A stretch of 64,000 nucleotides of DNA from Scenedesmus sp. ARA3 (lineage: Eukaryota; Chlorophyta; Chlorophyceae; Sphaeropleales; Scenedesmaceae). Each line of letters opens with the position of its first letter. The first letter of the stretch is position 1. The notes below the pieces were generated by a model. It searched no databases. It saw nothing but the letters and a program-made list of their open reading frames with translations, and was not told the DNA's origin. The translations under genes were made by a program, and so were the position numbers. Below are positions 11,638 through 23,599 of the stretch, in pieces. The stretch is from the NCBI GenBank assembly GCA_004335835.1, contig RWJK01001534.1:32558-96557 (forward strand), read 5' to 3'.

Positions 11638-14335
11638 CTACGCCGCTTTGCTGCTGCCAGCCTTGCCGCGCTTGCCGCTAGCAGCTTTCGGCGCCGCCTG
11701 CGCACGCCGCACCTGCTGCTGCTGCTGCTGCCTCTCCTTCCCAGCAGCAGCACTGGCTTGACCTGCAGCAGCCCCCGGCTGCTTGCCCGCCCCATAGCCC
11801 CTCTCAATGAACCACGGCAGGTACTCATCCACACTCCGCTGCTCCGGCTTATACCCCAGCTGGTACTTTGCGTGATCGCAGTTGAAAAAGTGTGTCACGG
11901 CTGCCTTGCGGACCTCGTTGCGCGTGAACAGGGGTTCGAACCCCAGCCTCCGCGGAAGCAAAAAGTAGGCCCACTCGGAGGCCCACGCCAGCCAGCACAC
12001 CAGCCAGAAGGGCAGCCGGGTTTTAGGCATGGTGTAACCCAGGCCTTCTAGCAGTGGCTGCATGAAGGCGGTGCTGTTGACTGGGGCTTGGTCGGTGATG
12101 AAGTAGGACTCGCCTGCTGCCACGTAGTGCTTCTCTTCAGTCAAAGCAGCAGCAGCCAGGACCTGTTGTACCAGTCAGCAGCAGCAGCAGCAGCAGACAC
12201 GCAGAAAGTGAGACAACTGAAAGCAGCGGCCACGTAGTGCTCCTCTTCGGCAAAGCCGCCGCCCCCAACACCTGTGGCACTGAGCAGGGAGCAGGCGTGA
12301 AAGTACAGCAGTGGCTGCATGCAGGCGGTGCTGTTGACAGGGGCTTGGTCGGGGATGAAGTAGGACTCGCCCGCTGCCACATAGTGCTTCTCCTCGGTCA
12401 AAGCAGCCGCCGCCAGCACCTGTTTTGCCAGACAGCAGCAGCAGCAGACAGGCAGAAAGTGAGACGATTGTAAACAGCGGCCACAAAACGTCTGCTGCGG
12501 ACAGCGCAGCCCCCGCCAGCACCTATGGCACAGACCAGGTGTGTAGTGCAGGCAGCAGCAGCCACGCAGAAGGTGAGATCACTGAAAACAGCGGCCACGA
12601 AGTGCTGCTCCGGCTTGAGTGCAGCCGCGGCCAACACTGGTGGCGCTGAGCAGGTGTGCTATTACAGCAGCAGCAGCAGCAGCCACGTGGGTGTTGAAGC
12701 TGTACAGGGGCCAGGTCCATCCGTGATGAAGTAGGACTGCCCTGCTGCAATGTAGTGCTTCTCTGAGGTGAGTGCAGCTGCTGCCAGCACCCACCTGCGC
12801 CTGCACCTTGATGACGGGCATGCATGTTTCCCACTGTCAGTAACAGACAGTAACATGTGTTACAATGCCGTTTGTAACGTGCCACCCACCTGTGCCTGCA
12901 CCAGATAATCAATGTGTGTCCAATCCTGTACCGCGTCAGCACGCCCAAACGTAGCCACAAGCACGTGCCTCTCTTTGATACAGGCATATGCGCTCTGAGT
13001 GATAACAAAAAACAAAACGTCATGCACACAATGTAACACATCAAGCCACCCACCTGTGCCTGCACCAGATAATCAATGTGTGTCCAATCCTGTACCGCGT
13101 CAGCGCGCCCAAACGTTGCCACCAGTAAATTCCCCTCTTTGTGACAAGGATATGTGCCCTGAGTAACATTACAAAAAACACGGCATGCACACAATGTAAC
13201 ACATCAAGCCGCTTACCTGTGCCTGCACCAGGTTGTCAATGTGCGTCCAGTCCTGCACAGCGTCAGCGCGCCCAAACGTAGCCACAAGCACGTGCCTCTC
13301 AGCCATGCGCAGCAACCTTAGGCTGTGGTGGATCTCTCCAGCCCCCCAAATGCCATTCGGCCGCAATGCACACGTGTGCAGCAGCCTCGGATACGTTGGC
13401 TGCTGCTGCTGCTGCTGCTGCGTGTTTTTGGCTGCAGCCCCACCAGCTACAGGAGCAGCAGCCAGCGGGGTGCCGTTTGCCCGCAGGACAATGATCTCTG
13501 CGTGTGTTTTGGAGCTGCTGTAATAGTCGAGCTGCTTTTTGGGGTCGATGTAATGCAGGGACTCATCACCTCCCTTGATTGGCTCGCCACCAAACACCAC
13601 GTTGCAGGTACTGGTGTACACGAGGCGCGGCACGGCTGCTGCTGCACAAGCTGCAATCACACGCTGGGTGCCCTGCACAGCAGCAAATATTGCAATGGAC
13701 AGCGATGTGTGAGGGCCTGGTTGTGTGTGCTCCAGCTAGCAGATGGGTCTAATAGCAAGGCCGCAGGAACGCGTTGTATTTATCGGTTGCTTCATGGCAT
13801 TGCAGGACGTCAGAAAAGAGACTGACAGGGCCGCTGTTTACGCACAACAGCGCAGCAGGTGCTGCTGCTGCTGCTGCCAGCCTGCTGCTGCTGCTGCCGC
13901 TGCTGCTGCTGCTGCTGCTGCTGCCGCCGCCGCTGCTGCTGCTGCTCACCAGCACATTGACCTCCCAGGTCTTCTTCTTGTCCAGTGAGGCAACCCCTGA
14001 CATGCCATATGCTGCCACATGAAATACAACACTGACAGGGCTGTGCTGCATCAAACAGTCTTGGAAGCACTGCTTGTCCTGTGTGGCACCCTGCACATAC
14101 TGCTCCCCAGGCAGCAGTGGCTCGCTGGGCTGCTCGATGTCATATAGAATGACAGTAGAGAACTCCCCGCCATCGAGCAGGGCCTTGGAGAGCCTGCAAG
14201 AGGCAGCCAGGGGCAGCAGCTGAGATCTGCTGTGCAGAGGCAGCAGTCCGGACAAGCAGCTGAGCGTGCGGTGCCTCAAACTCACTTGCGGCCGACGAAT
14301 CCCGAGCCTCCGGTTATGACAGTTGTGTCTGGCAT
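11638..14335 (-). CDS. 3-beta-HSD-like extended short-chain dehydrogenase (SDR42E type)
   Basis: An NAD(P)-dependent oxidoreductase of the 3-beta-hydroxysteroid dehydrogenase/isomerase family, probably acting on a sterol or related lipid. Exons on the minus strand: 14286-14335, 13950-14193, 13217-13672, 11638-12162. They total 1275 nt, giving 424 aa with all phases consistent. The start gives MPDTTVITGGSGFVGRKL, which holds the Rossmann TGGxGFxG motif. VxGT follows at the exon 2/3 junction, and the catalytic pair is YYSSSK. The C-terminal block LFTRNEVRKAAVTHFFNCD-HAKYQLGY matches 3-beta-HSD proteins, with a hydrophobic stretch before it (FWLVCWLAWASEWAYFLL) that may anchor it to ER membrane. 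A Gln/Ala/Lys-rich tail ends in GSSKAA. The last intron holds several echoes of the flanking exon edges. Family is firm; the substrate is inferred. Confidence 0.88.
12230..12790 (-). repeat. Upstream echoes of the SDR last exon
   Basis: The acceptor-side start of the last exon (VLAAAALTEEKHYVAAGESYF) recurs as a long copy at about 12310-12422 and as shorter or decayed copies near 12230-12265, 12480-12525, 12590-12645 and 12720-12795. The last of these reads LTSEKHYIAAGQSYFITD and ends earlier. Cag triplets and gagac-type spacers separate them. Confidence 0.85.
12889..13155 (-). repeat. Two downstream echoes of the SDR exon 3 donor end
   Basis: Two ~100-nt copies (about 12889-12990 and 13048-13150, spacing ~160 bp) repeat the exon segment HVLVATFGRADAVQDWTHID(N/Y)LVQAQ with its donor. 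Both are more similar to each other than to the parent exon, implying a second round of duplication. Confidence 0.88.
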
Positions 14336-15800
14336 AATGTTTGCGCTCGCGAGCAGCTACACGGAGCACGGGCTCACAGGTCACTAGGCTCTGGTCTTGC
14401 CAGGCCAGCTGAGCATACGTCAGGCAGCGCGTTTGAATTCCGATATCAACAATCAATTACGTGTATCAAGTGTGTGTACTACGGCGCGTGTGAGGATGAT
14501 CGAGACTCGATTACACCTTGCTGCGTTTGCTGTGAAGGCAGCGCGGGCGTCAAAAGTATGCTGCCGTAAGTAGTCTGAAGTGCACTTTCTTGACAATGCG
14601 AGCATGTGCTGCTGGCTTGGCGGCCTTGAGGGCGAACCGGCAATAGTAGTATCTTGGGCAACTGTTGGCTCTGGTTGAGATCTGCAGTGGCAAGTGAGAC
14701 TTCCTTATTGGAGGGCAACGGGACGCTGTGTTCGTGCAGGAACAGCAACTATAAACAATGTGATATACTGCCTCTTAAAATTGATCTTTACCTACCGCAA
14801 ATCATCAGCAGCACAAGCTTGTCAATCACCACAGCCGCTGTGGTGACCACTTAGTACACAAAGTTTGATATTTTGAAAGTATCCAACAGCCAGACCTCTT
14901 GCAACGAATGATACACCAAGATGATACCTTCAATACGCTGCTGACCTCTCTCTTCCAGCACATGGAGCAGTGCTTCCTCACACACATCAGGCACTGGCGG
15001 TGCAGTGCATGGCCTGCATGTGGCACATGCCATATGCTGTTTCAAATAGCCATCACAGCAGCGAGCTGGAGCACAGCCTTCCGCAGCAAAGATTGCTGCG
15101 TCCATTGACACTACCACCAAATCAAACGGCGCATGGAATGATGAAGCAGGGCATGCATGATGCATGTGACATGTGCTGCCAGGCAGTGTGCAGCTCTCAC
15201 AAAAGTGCCCAGCAGCTGCACGCCAGTTGGTGGCCCACCAACTGCGGCAGCTGCAGCAGCAAGGCAAATTGATCTCGTGTATGCAATGACACATACAATT
15301 CTGGACAATGTGGACAATGTAGACTCAGAGGAACCCCACGTTGCTGTGTGTGATGTGTACACTCAGCATGCATTAAATCACTGGACATGTTCACACGTCT
15401 GTGTTCATCAAAGTCACTTTGAGTGAGTCACTCAATGCCACCTAGCAGCCAAAAATACATGCCTCGTAGGCGCTGCTCAATATCTTGATTATATAATGTG
15501 CTGATCACACATGCTCCGCAGCCCACAAGTTGCACTTAAACTGAAGCCGCCACGTGTCATCACCACCACAGCTTGCACAAACAACACAGCACGTCTGATC
15601 ACAGCAATACCAAATCCCCTGGACACCCTTTGCAGTCAAGCAGATGCCCACACATCCAACAACGCATGGCGACCTATGCAGCATCAAAATCACCAGCAGA
15701 TCACTGCTCATCTCTAGAATCCTGGCACTGATGCTGACTGATCTGCTGCAGCCGATCTCCCGCACTGCAATCTGCAATCTAAACTGCATTCAAACTGAAT
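14336..15800. other. Intergenic, no gene recognised
   Basis: This holds the upstream region of the SDR gene and the 3' flank of the tyrosinase. I found no domain-like frame, RNA gene or clear promoter motif. The CAG content is lower than in the neighbouring introns. Confidence 0.5.
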
Positions 15801-16469
15801 TTATAAATCCATGCGCTGCGCAAACAGGAAGTGCGGGGCCCCATCCTCCCCAGGAAGCCCCAGGGGCATGCCCAGCTGCATGCCCTCACCCACACTGCCA
15901 GAGCCACCCAGCACTACCTCACCAGGTGACGTCAGCAAACTATCGGCTGCCATGTCTCTTGCATCCCCACTCAGTGGCAGTACCTGCGATGTGGCCCGAC
16001 CCTGCCCCTGCTGCTTACTCCAGCGACCAGCAGCAGCATTCCTCCTGCGCTCAAACGACTGCGCGGCCGCATCAAACCTCGGGCTCAGCACGCTCCAGCC
16101 AAGGCTCAACCCCCAGTTGCTGCTGCTGCTGCTGGTGGCCAGCAGGCCGCTGCAGTCACTGGCGGCTCCCCTCGCATCCTGCTCAATGCACAGCACGCGC
16201 AGCTGATGCCGTGTGATGGGCTTGCGGCTGGGGCCTGCTGTGGGGTCGCTTGGCTGTAGGGGTGGTATGTCTGGGCTGATGCCGCAGCGTGCCAGGCAGT
16301 GATCGATGTTGATGGCCACACTCACGTTCTGCAGCAGCAGCAGCAAAAGCAGCAGCAGGTTTAGGGTTGAGGTTTTAGATTAGGTCGATTGGCTGTAAGG
16401 GTGGTATGTTTGGGCTGATGTCGCAGCGTGCCAGGCAGTGGTCGATGTTGATGGCCACACTCACGTTCT

Positions 16470-16520
<51 letters not shown>

Positions 16521-16967
16521 GGGTGCAAGGGTCAGGTCTGATGGGTTGATCTGTTGTCATAGCGCTCATGGCAGCAAGCTGTCACAAATGCATGTCCAAT
16601 GGCTGCCACTAGACCTCAGGCCCCCATGCTGGCACCTGGCAGCTGGCAGTTGGCAGCACATGGTTTTGCTTTCACTGCATGCATGCTCCTGGGCTGCTGC
16701 TCACCACAAGCAAGATGCAACACATCTTCTGCATGTCATGTAACAGCGTACATGAACCTCACCTTGCCTGCTGCCATGCACTCTATGCTTGTTGAAATGC
16801 AACAAACACGGGCCCCACCATGTCTGTTGCTATGCACTCTATGCTTGTTGAAAAGCAACAAACACAAGCCTCACCTTGTTCGTTGCCATGCCCGTATGCC
16901 TGGTCACAAAGCCAGCGTTGGATCCGCAGTAGCTGCGCAGCTGCCTCAGCCGCTGCAGGTCAATCTC

Positions 16968-17019
<52 letters not shown>

Positions 17020-18303
17020 ATCTGCAGCGGCACGGGCTCAGCGCACGCCGAGGTGTTGAGCAGCACGTGCAGCGAGTAAACCCTGCCTTTCAGGGCGCTG
17101 GGGTTCAGCTGGTCGATGACCACACTCCAGCGGTAACCCGTGTAGCCGCCTGTCAGCCTGTCCAGGTACCTGTAGCGCACCAGCAGCAGAGGGCGGCGCG
17201 ATAGTAGTTCAGCAGACATTACAGCCACAAACACCTGCTTATGCAAACATCTGACAGCCCCTGTAGCCGCTTGTCGGCCTCTCAAGGTAAGGCCTGGCAG
17301 TAACAGCCCCACCGCACCTGCGCAGGTAGTCTCTGGCCTGGCCTGAAGCTGGGCCGCCGCCGATGGGGCGGCCGCTGTCCTCCGACTCACTGCTGTGGTA
17401 CGCATACGTTTGCAAGTATTGCTCGGCACGGCCTCACTACCCACGCACCTGCGCAGGTAGTCTCTGGCCTGACTCGATGCTGGGCCACCGCTGATGAGGC
17501 CGCCACTGTCCTCCTCACTGCTGTGGTGTACAGACATTGAGTCAACTGGCTGCTGAAAATAGCCTCCGACTCACCTGCGCAGGTAGTCTCTGGCCTGCTG
17601 TGAAGCTGGATCTCCACTGATGGGGCCACCACTGTCCTCCTCTTCGATATAACGCTCCACAACGCTGTCCGCAACGAGCCGTGTGGCAGCCGCCGCTGCT
17701 GTTGCGTGTAAGTTCACATGCGCCACACCCTCACTAATAGCTTGTTCTGCTTGGGTGGCTGCTTCCTCCTGGTGCTCCTCTGTGCTCTGCTGTGGCAGGA
17801 TCCAGCTGTTCATTTTTGCATCTGTAGAGCGGCTAAAAGTGCTGCTGCTGTTGAAGCCGAGTGCATTGACGGCAGCAGCACCCGGCATTCGAGCTTGGCT
17901 GCTGTTACTCGCCGCATCCACAGATGGGACCAAACTGTTGCTCTTGAAGCCGAGTGCATTGACAGCAGCAGCGCCCGGCACTCTGGCTTCATAAGTGTAG
18001 CTGCACTGCTCAATGCGTGGCCCGCAGGCAGCGCTTTCAGGGAAGGGCACATACAGCGACCTGCCTTCGTAGTTGCCTGAGCTGGCTTGGTACAGGAACA
18101 GCAGGCGGTCCACATTGACATGGTGCAGCCTGGGATGCAGGCAATGGCAACAGCAGCAGCAGCTGGTTTCTGTGAAAAAACAAACAAAGAGAAGATGAAG
18201 AAGTAGACGAAGCATTGGTCAAGCAGTTGTAAGAACAGCAGCCGGTCAACGTTGACGTGGTGCAGCCTGGTGCGTGCAGGGCATGGCAGCAACAGTGCCG
18301 GTC

Positions 18304-18335
<32 letters not shown>

Positions 18336-21187
18336 GCTCACAGCAGCAGCAGGAGTCTTGCAGGACAGAGAGAACCGCGTATATCTTGGCCAGGACATGC
18401 ATGCATGTTTGTGTGGCATGGCACAGGAACAGCAGCCGGTCTACGTTGACGTGGTGCAGCCTGGGATGCAGGCAATGGCAGCAGTAGCAGCAGCAGCAGC
18501 AGCGACAGCAGCTGAAAAAGATGAAAACCAAACAAAAAGTGTGGGGCGGTGCTGGTTCAAGGCTTGGCATGTTCACAGCGCGTGTGTTGCGCCACTGCAA
18601 CACATTGACAGGCACTGCCTGTCATCATCATGTGACATGATAGCAGGCAGCCACCCACCAGAACAAGGGGTCCCAGCCTGCCGTCGACAGCGTGGCCATG
18701 TCCCCTCCAATCGTGTTGTGCACGTTGTTGTGCAGCTGCTCCAGGTTTCCCGCACACTCATTGCCGTTGGCGATGTTGGTGCACGACCACGAAAAAGATG
18801 ACAAAAAACCCGAAACTTGGCCTCGGTAATCCCAGGAATTGCTGGCCATAGAATCGGCCCATCCAAAGGAGCGTCTGACGCAATCGCCTTCGCGGCGTAC
18901 GCCGTCCAGAGTTACGGCTGTGGCCTGGCAGCCACAGCGCAGGACAGCAGGCAGGGAATGTGAACCGCAGGAGTGAGGTGTGCATCTGTTTATGATTTTG
19001 CAGTGGTTGACGTGCACTGTAGCCTGCGCTGTTGTGCAAGCACGTATTGCTGCTCCCTGCCGCATTGCATGCTGATAATGTCTGCTGGCAAAACATTGGA
19101 CAGCCCCATCACGCACTTCTGCTAGTGCTGTGAACAGGTCACTTCCATGCACCATTAATGCAAACTCAATCCTCTACATCTGCGCGCACCCTGAAGCAGT
19201 AGTAGGTGAGGGACAAAGCATTGGACAACCGCATCATTAGTGCTGTAACCAGTTAACCATGCAAGATTACTGCTGGCGGAATTCTGTTAAGCTGCGCGCA
19301 CCCTGAAGCAGTAGTAGGTGAGGGGGTTGCGGATGGTGTCTGTGCCGCGCCCGTCCCTGCTCATGACCTTCACATTGTCATGGCTCAGCAGCGCAGGAAA
19401 GCTCGGCTCTGCGTGTGCAGCACAGCACAGCACGGTACAGCACAGCAGAGCGTGACAGCTAAGACATCAACAACAGCCTGACGGCGCAAAAGCTGGCAGC
19501 CATGCAGAAGCACTGCTGTATCCGTAGCAATGCTGAATTGCCAGGCCACAAGTTGACCGGGTACGCCTCAACCAATGCACTTTCCTGCTTCAGTTTCCAG
19601 ATCAAAGTGCAGGCCCACCTGCGTAATCCCAGTAGGGTGCTCTCAGCAGCTGGCAGCTGTAGTCTGCCTCCACGATGAGGGGCTTGGGCAGGAAGCGCGC
19701 CACCACCCTAATCAGGCAGCATTCAGTTGTACAGCATTGATGACACAGCAGCAGTGAACGGGACATACTTTATGTGTGGCACAAGATACATACAGTGTGC
19801 TCATTCAGCAGCGCCGCACCACCCTGACCAGGCAGCATTTAATTGTACAGCAGTGATGGCCGGCAGCAGTGAACGGCACATACTTGATGTGTGGCATAAG
19901 ATACATGCAGTGTGCTCATACAGCAGCGCCGCCGCACCACCCTGACCAGGTAGCATTGATTGCACAACAGCGACAACACAGCAGGAGTGGACGGCACATG
20001 CTTGAGGTGTGGCATAAGACACACTGCAGCTAGTCTGTTCCAAGTCAGCAACTGCACAGCGTGTGCCGCAGCTCAAGCAACATGCAGCAGTATGCACATG
20101 TGCTGCTGCTCTGCTGCTGCTGCGGCTGCTGCCCCAGCACTTCCCACCTGTCGCACGCTGCGCGCAGGTGCTGCTCAAAGAGAAAGCAGTGCGGCCGGTG
20201 CCAGGGGCCAAAGGAGGACGACTGGTGCAGGCAGAACCTGCAGCACATGGCAACCAGCACGTACCAGCAGTGCAATAGCTTTGATGAGAGCCGGTTGTAT
20301 GAAATATACCGGTGCCAGGGGCCAAAGGAGGACAACTGGCGCAGGCAGAACCTGCAGCACAAGGCAAACAGCACGTGCCAGCAGTGCAATAGCTTTGGTT
20401 GGAGCTGATGCGCTGATGCTACGGATCACAACAGCGCCAGGGAGAGCAAAGACCGACTGGTGCAGGCAGAACCTACGCTACACTGCATGCAATCATGGTT
20501 GAAGTACACAGCCGTGATCACATGCAATGTCACATCCGATTTGCCAGCAGCGCATGCATTGCTGGCTGCACACTTTTTCCCACCAGGAGCATCGCAAACG
20601 CATGGTGCAAGAAGATCAGAAGTGCGCACCCCTCCCCGCCAGGCCGGGCTCTGTTGTAGCTCTGGCTGCCTCCGTGTATTGAGGCACTGCCACACGCATG
20701 TATATCCAACAACCACACCTATCTAATGCTGCAAGCATTTGCATGCGCCCCTGTCAGCATGTACAGCCGGCATGCCTGGCTGCAACACCCTCCCCACCAG
20801 GAGCATTACTGCACTGTATGGTGCAAGGAGACTAAGCGTGCTTACCCTTCCCCGCCAGGGCGGGCCCCGTTGTAGCTCTGGCTGCCTCCGTGTATTGAGG
20901 CGATGCCGTGGTATGAATCATCACCATCATCAGGCCCGCGGTTCATGAACTCATCCAGAGCCATCAGGTACATGATCTGCAGATCACACAAATGAGGGGC
21001 ACAGGCTACATACGACGGCGCGTGCTGATTGCCCACATGTCCATGAACTCATCCAGAGCAGTCAGAGTACATGATCTGCGGACCATAAAGCAGGTGCACA
21101 CCCCTCTTTGCTCACCACAGGGGGTTAATTCATCAAACATGTCTTGCGGGCATACAGTGGCAGCAGGATAAATTTGATTGCAGCAGC

Positions 21188-21221
<34 letters not shown>

Positions 21222-22147
21222 GTGCTCACCTTGTAGAGGTTGGTGTCCTTCATCTCAGAGATGCTGTGGATGCTCAGCCGCGGCTGCAGCCCTGCGGCAG
21301 CAGCAGCAGCAGCAGCAGCAGCCAGCGCAAACGTGCATGGTTGTGGCCCTACTGACTGATGTCCTGCACGCACAGCTAGATCGATGTTTGATCATCGCCA
21401 CAGCACTGCGTTTCCATGTAATCATGTCCAGGCATTGACCCTTACAAACTGGGCAGCTGCTGCCCAGCCCAGCAAGCCATTGACTACTACCCATTTGCAT
21501 TTGATGCACGGCCTGTCTACAGGTGAGTCAGCTGTCCTAGTATATATGGCATACGATGTTCAATCCAGCCATGATGTGCATCCTCACTTCCTGCGGTCCG
21601 CTTGGCTGGTGGTGGCGGTGGCGGCGGTGGGGGTGGGGGCGAGGGTGGCGGGGGTGCAGGCGGCCGGGGTGGGCGGGGCGGCCGTGGAAAACTTCTGGGC
21701 CGGCGTGGAGGCCTGGTGTCACAGTCAGCACGCATGCAACAGCAACACACGTTCAAGTACCGGCACTTGTGCATGCACAGTGCAAAGTTTGATGCAAACA
21801 ACTTGTTGTTGAACAGGGCAGGCTGTTTGAGGTGGGGCGGCTTCTGAAGCTCCTAGGGGGCCGCGGAGGCCTGGCGGCACATTTTTGGCATGCATGCGGC
21901 AGAACAACAGTAGCAGAGATGGGCCGATTGTGCATGATCAGTGCCAAGCATGAAGCAAGTGGGGCAGCCTGTCATTTGCTGGCAGCTGCTTCTTGCAGTG
22001 CTGGCATATGGTCGAGCTGTGTCGTGTGTATACGCGCCATGCACGACAAACAACACAGCTGCCGCAGCGACGCTGACAGCTCAGCGTAGCTGGCTGACAT
22101 CTGTGCTCACCTAGGTGCCTGGTTGGCAAACAAGAGCTGCCGCTCAG

Positions 22148-22194
<47 letters not shown>

Positions 22195-22269
22195 GGCGGC
22201 GGCGGCGGCTGCGGCTGCGGCTGCGGCTGGGACCGCTGCTCCTGCTTGTGCTGAATCGCCAGGTGTGGT

Positions 22270-22328
<59 letters not shown>

Positions 22329-22735
22329 GATCTGCAGCAGCTGTTGTGCAGCTTGGCTGCATGCCTGCAGCACATCAGCCTGCCTGATGCGTAGCCTTTG
22401 CGCTACTGAGCTGGCTACGCGCAGCAGCAGGTGCTGACCATCACCTGAGTAACACAGAATACAGGATTCGTATGACAAGCTGCTGAAGCTGAAATTAGTG
22501 GTTTTTCTTTTGTGTAGCATAGTGCGTGCTGTCATGCTGCTTGCTTGGCTAGTTTCGGCTAAACATCAGTGGTGGACCTCAAGTCAACTCCGCCATTTGC
22601 ACTTGTGCCGCTGTGTGATGAGATATGATGTGGGCACTCAAATCCTTGGGTTCTACTCAAATCTGCGCTCACCTTGATGTTTTGCTGCTGACAGCTCCTG
22701 CTGGCACTCGTAAGCAAGCCATTGGGGGACAGGAG

Positions 22736-22794
<59 letters not shown>

Positions 22795-22982
22795 CCAATG
22801 CCACTGATGGGTCCAACAGCGGCAGCTTTGGGTGCTGAAGCTACAGCTAACAGTATGATTGCGCTGAACACTATGAAACTCAACGCTACTGAGGTAGACG
22901 GGCTTCGTTTGTGGCTCATGTGTACACAGAAAGCAGCAGCGGGAACCGTGGCCTTGGCTGAACTACATGGACTCCAAAACAT
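15801..22982 (-). CDS. Tyrosinase-like polyphenol oxidase, secretory
   Basis: A type-3 copper oxidase acting on phenols. Twelve exons (minus): 22673-22982, 22111-22444, 21588-21712, 21230-21291, 20846-20976, 20148-20237, 19619-19707, 19302-19408, 18659-18924, 17575-18129, 16875-17169, 15801-16328; 2892 nt, 963 aa, all phases consistent. A hydrophobic signal or anchor follows MSHKRSPSTS, so an ATG at 22919 is an alternative start. Next come poly-Ser/Gln and a Pro-rich linker. CuA is IHG (about H306), CLHQ (H325) and GPWHR (H334), followed by FEQHLR; then APYWDYA. CuB is LHNNVHNTIGGDM, then DPLFW joined across an intron to LHHVNVDRLLFLYQ. The C-terminal third is Ser/Ala-rich with an internal repeat (PGAAAVNALGF twice). 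Copper ligands look complete. It may oxidise cell-wall or extracellular phenolics, which is inference. Confidence 0.87.
16383..16470 (-). repeat. Upstream echo of the tyrosinase last exon
   Basis: This repeats the acceptor and first ~75 nt of the last exon (NVSVAINIDHCLARC) immediately upstream of it, separated by a cag run at 16470-16520 on the plus strand. Confidence 0.88.
16757..16874 (-). repeat. Tandem ~60-bp units after tyrosinase exon 11
   Basis: The block tgc(t/c)atgcactctatgcttgttgaaa-gcaacaaacac occurs at about 16777 and 16833, with a related donor-edge sequence (cctcacctt) at 16757 and 16869. It is a direct repeat spanning the exon 11 donor region. Confidence 0.8.
17315..17520 (-). 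repeat. Two downstream echoes of the tyrosinase exon 10 donor end
   Basis: Copies at about 17318-17395 and 17449-17522 repeat the exon end reading EEDSGGxISGxPASxQARDYLRR with its donor. The parent is at 17575-17650. Spacing is about 130 bp. Confidence 0.88.
18240..18475 (-). repeat. Two upstream echoes of the CuB exon start
   Basis: The acceptor and start of exon 10, which encodes the last CuB histidines (LHHVNVDRLLFL), recur at about 18240-18275 and 18425-18470, each followed by CAG repeats on the plus strand. The copies keep the HH-NVDR codons. Confidence 0.88.
19700..20020 (-). repeat. ~120-bp tandem repeat upstream of tyrosinase exon 7
   Basis: Three units begin with the exon 7 acceptor edge (ccaccaccctnanca on plus) at about 19700, 19810 and 19930. 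They continue through gtacagcagtgatg-gaacggcacatactt and a cagtgtgctcatacagcag segment. Confidence 0.85.
20303..20475 (-). repeat. Upstream echoes of the CuA exon 6
   Basis: Copies of the segment reading FCL(R/H)Q-SSFGPWHR with its acceptor occur at about 20305-20352, and a more decayed one at 20432-20475, both upstream of the real exon (20148-20237). They carry the CuA third-histidine motif. Confidence 0.85.
20630..20695 (-). repeat. Echo of the tyrosinase exon 5 donor end
   Basis: This repeats the exon 5 end (SIHGGSQSYN-ARPGGEG) about 200 bp downstream in sense direction. A further fragment of the exon 5 start is at about 21040-21075. Confidence 0.82.
22155..22330 (-). repeat. Coding CAG tracts in tyrosinase exon 2
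   Basis: Two long CTG/CAG runs (about 22155-22195 and 22268-22327) with a Gln-Pro section between them fall inside the exon and encode poly-Gln. They lie in the N-terminal linker before the catalytic domain. Confidence 0.85.
22738..22792 (-). repeat. Long CTG run in tyrosinase exon 1
   Basis: About 18 uninterrupted ctg triplets on the plus strand; in the gene's frame they encode poly-Ser just after the signal region. Such perfect runs are likely length-variable. Confidence 0.9.
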
Positions 22983-23599
22983 ATAATTTTAAGTGCACAA
23001 TCAGAATACGTTTTGCTATGCTACCATGGTAATCAAGTTCTTTCAGCAGGGTGACGCGCGCAACGTGGCCATCATCGTATTGTTGCAGCCACCCGCCCAT
23101 TCACGCAATGACCAGCCTTACAGATTGAGCGGCAGGTTCAAACTGAAATACGTGCTAATCACTGTCGCACTACGAATGGTGTCGTCCTTCGTCACGTAGC
23201 TAGCCGAGTGTATCTTCTCAACGCTTGAGTATGGCGGGAAACGTCCGGGCAGAGATGATGGAGAGGTCTCATTATTACACTACCATACATAACACAAATT
23301 GCACATATAGCCACGCATAGGCAGTAGAGCTCATTGCCCAGGTTGCCAGTAGCAACCTGGTAAGCACCGGCCTGTGCTACACCACCACCCTCTGGTGCAC
23401 GCAGCTTCTGTAGTATCTCTCCATCAATGCAGATGGCAGCACACCAGAGTTGCAGAAACCTGACACTCGACATATACATACAGCTAGCTTTCAGTACACG
23501 CGTCGCCGCGATCCAAACTTGATTCTGCTTCTTTGTGGCAGTCCTTGTTGTCCAGATGGACGCCTTGCTGCCAGCCCTCAACACAACTGCTGCAGGTCC
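22983..23599. other. Short intergenic region upstream of the tyrosinase
   Basis: This holds the tyrosinase promoter/5' UTR and the 3' flank of the coiled-coil gene. No other feature is recognised. Confidence 0.45.

Noticed and set aside
21557..21847. Plus-strand Gly-rich frame (GGGGGG...)
   Set aside because: It is the complement of the Pro-rich tyrosinase exon 3, whose splice phases fit the minus strand.
22115..22362. Poly-Ala/poly-Gln frames in both strands over triplet runs
   Set aside because: Any long CTG/CAG run is open in all frames; only the frame fitting the tyrosinase splice phases was kept.
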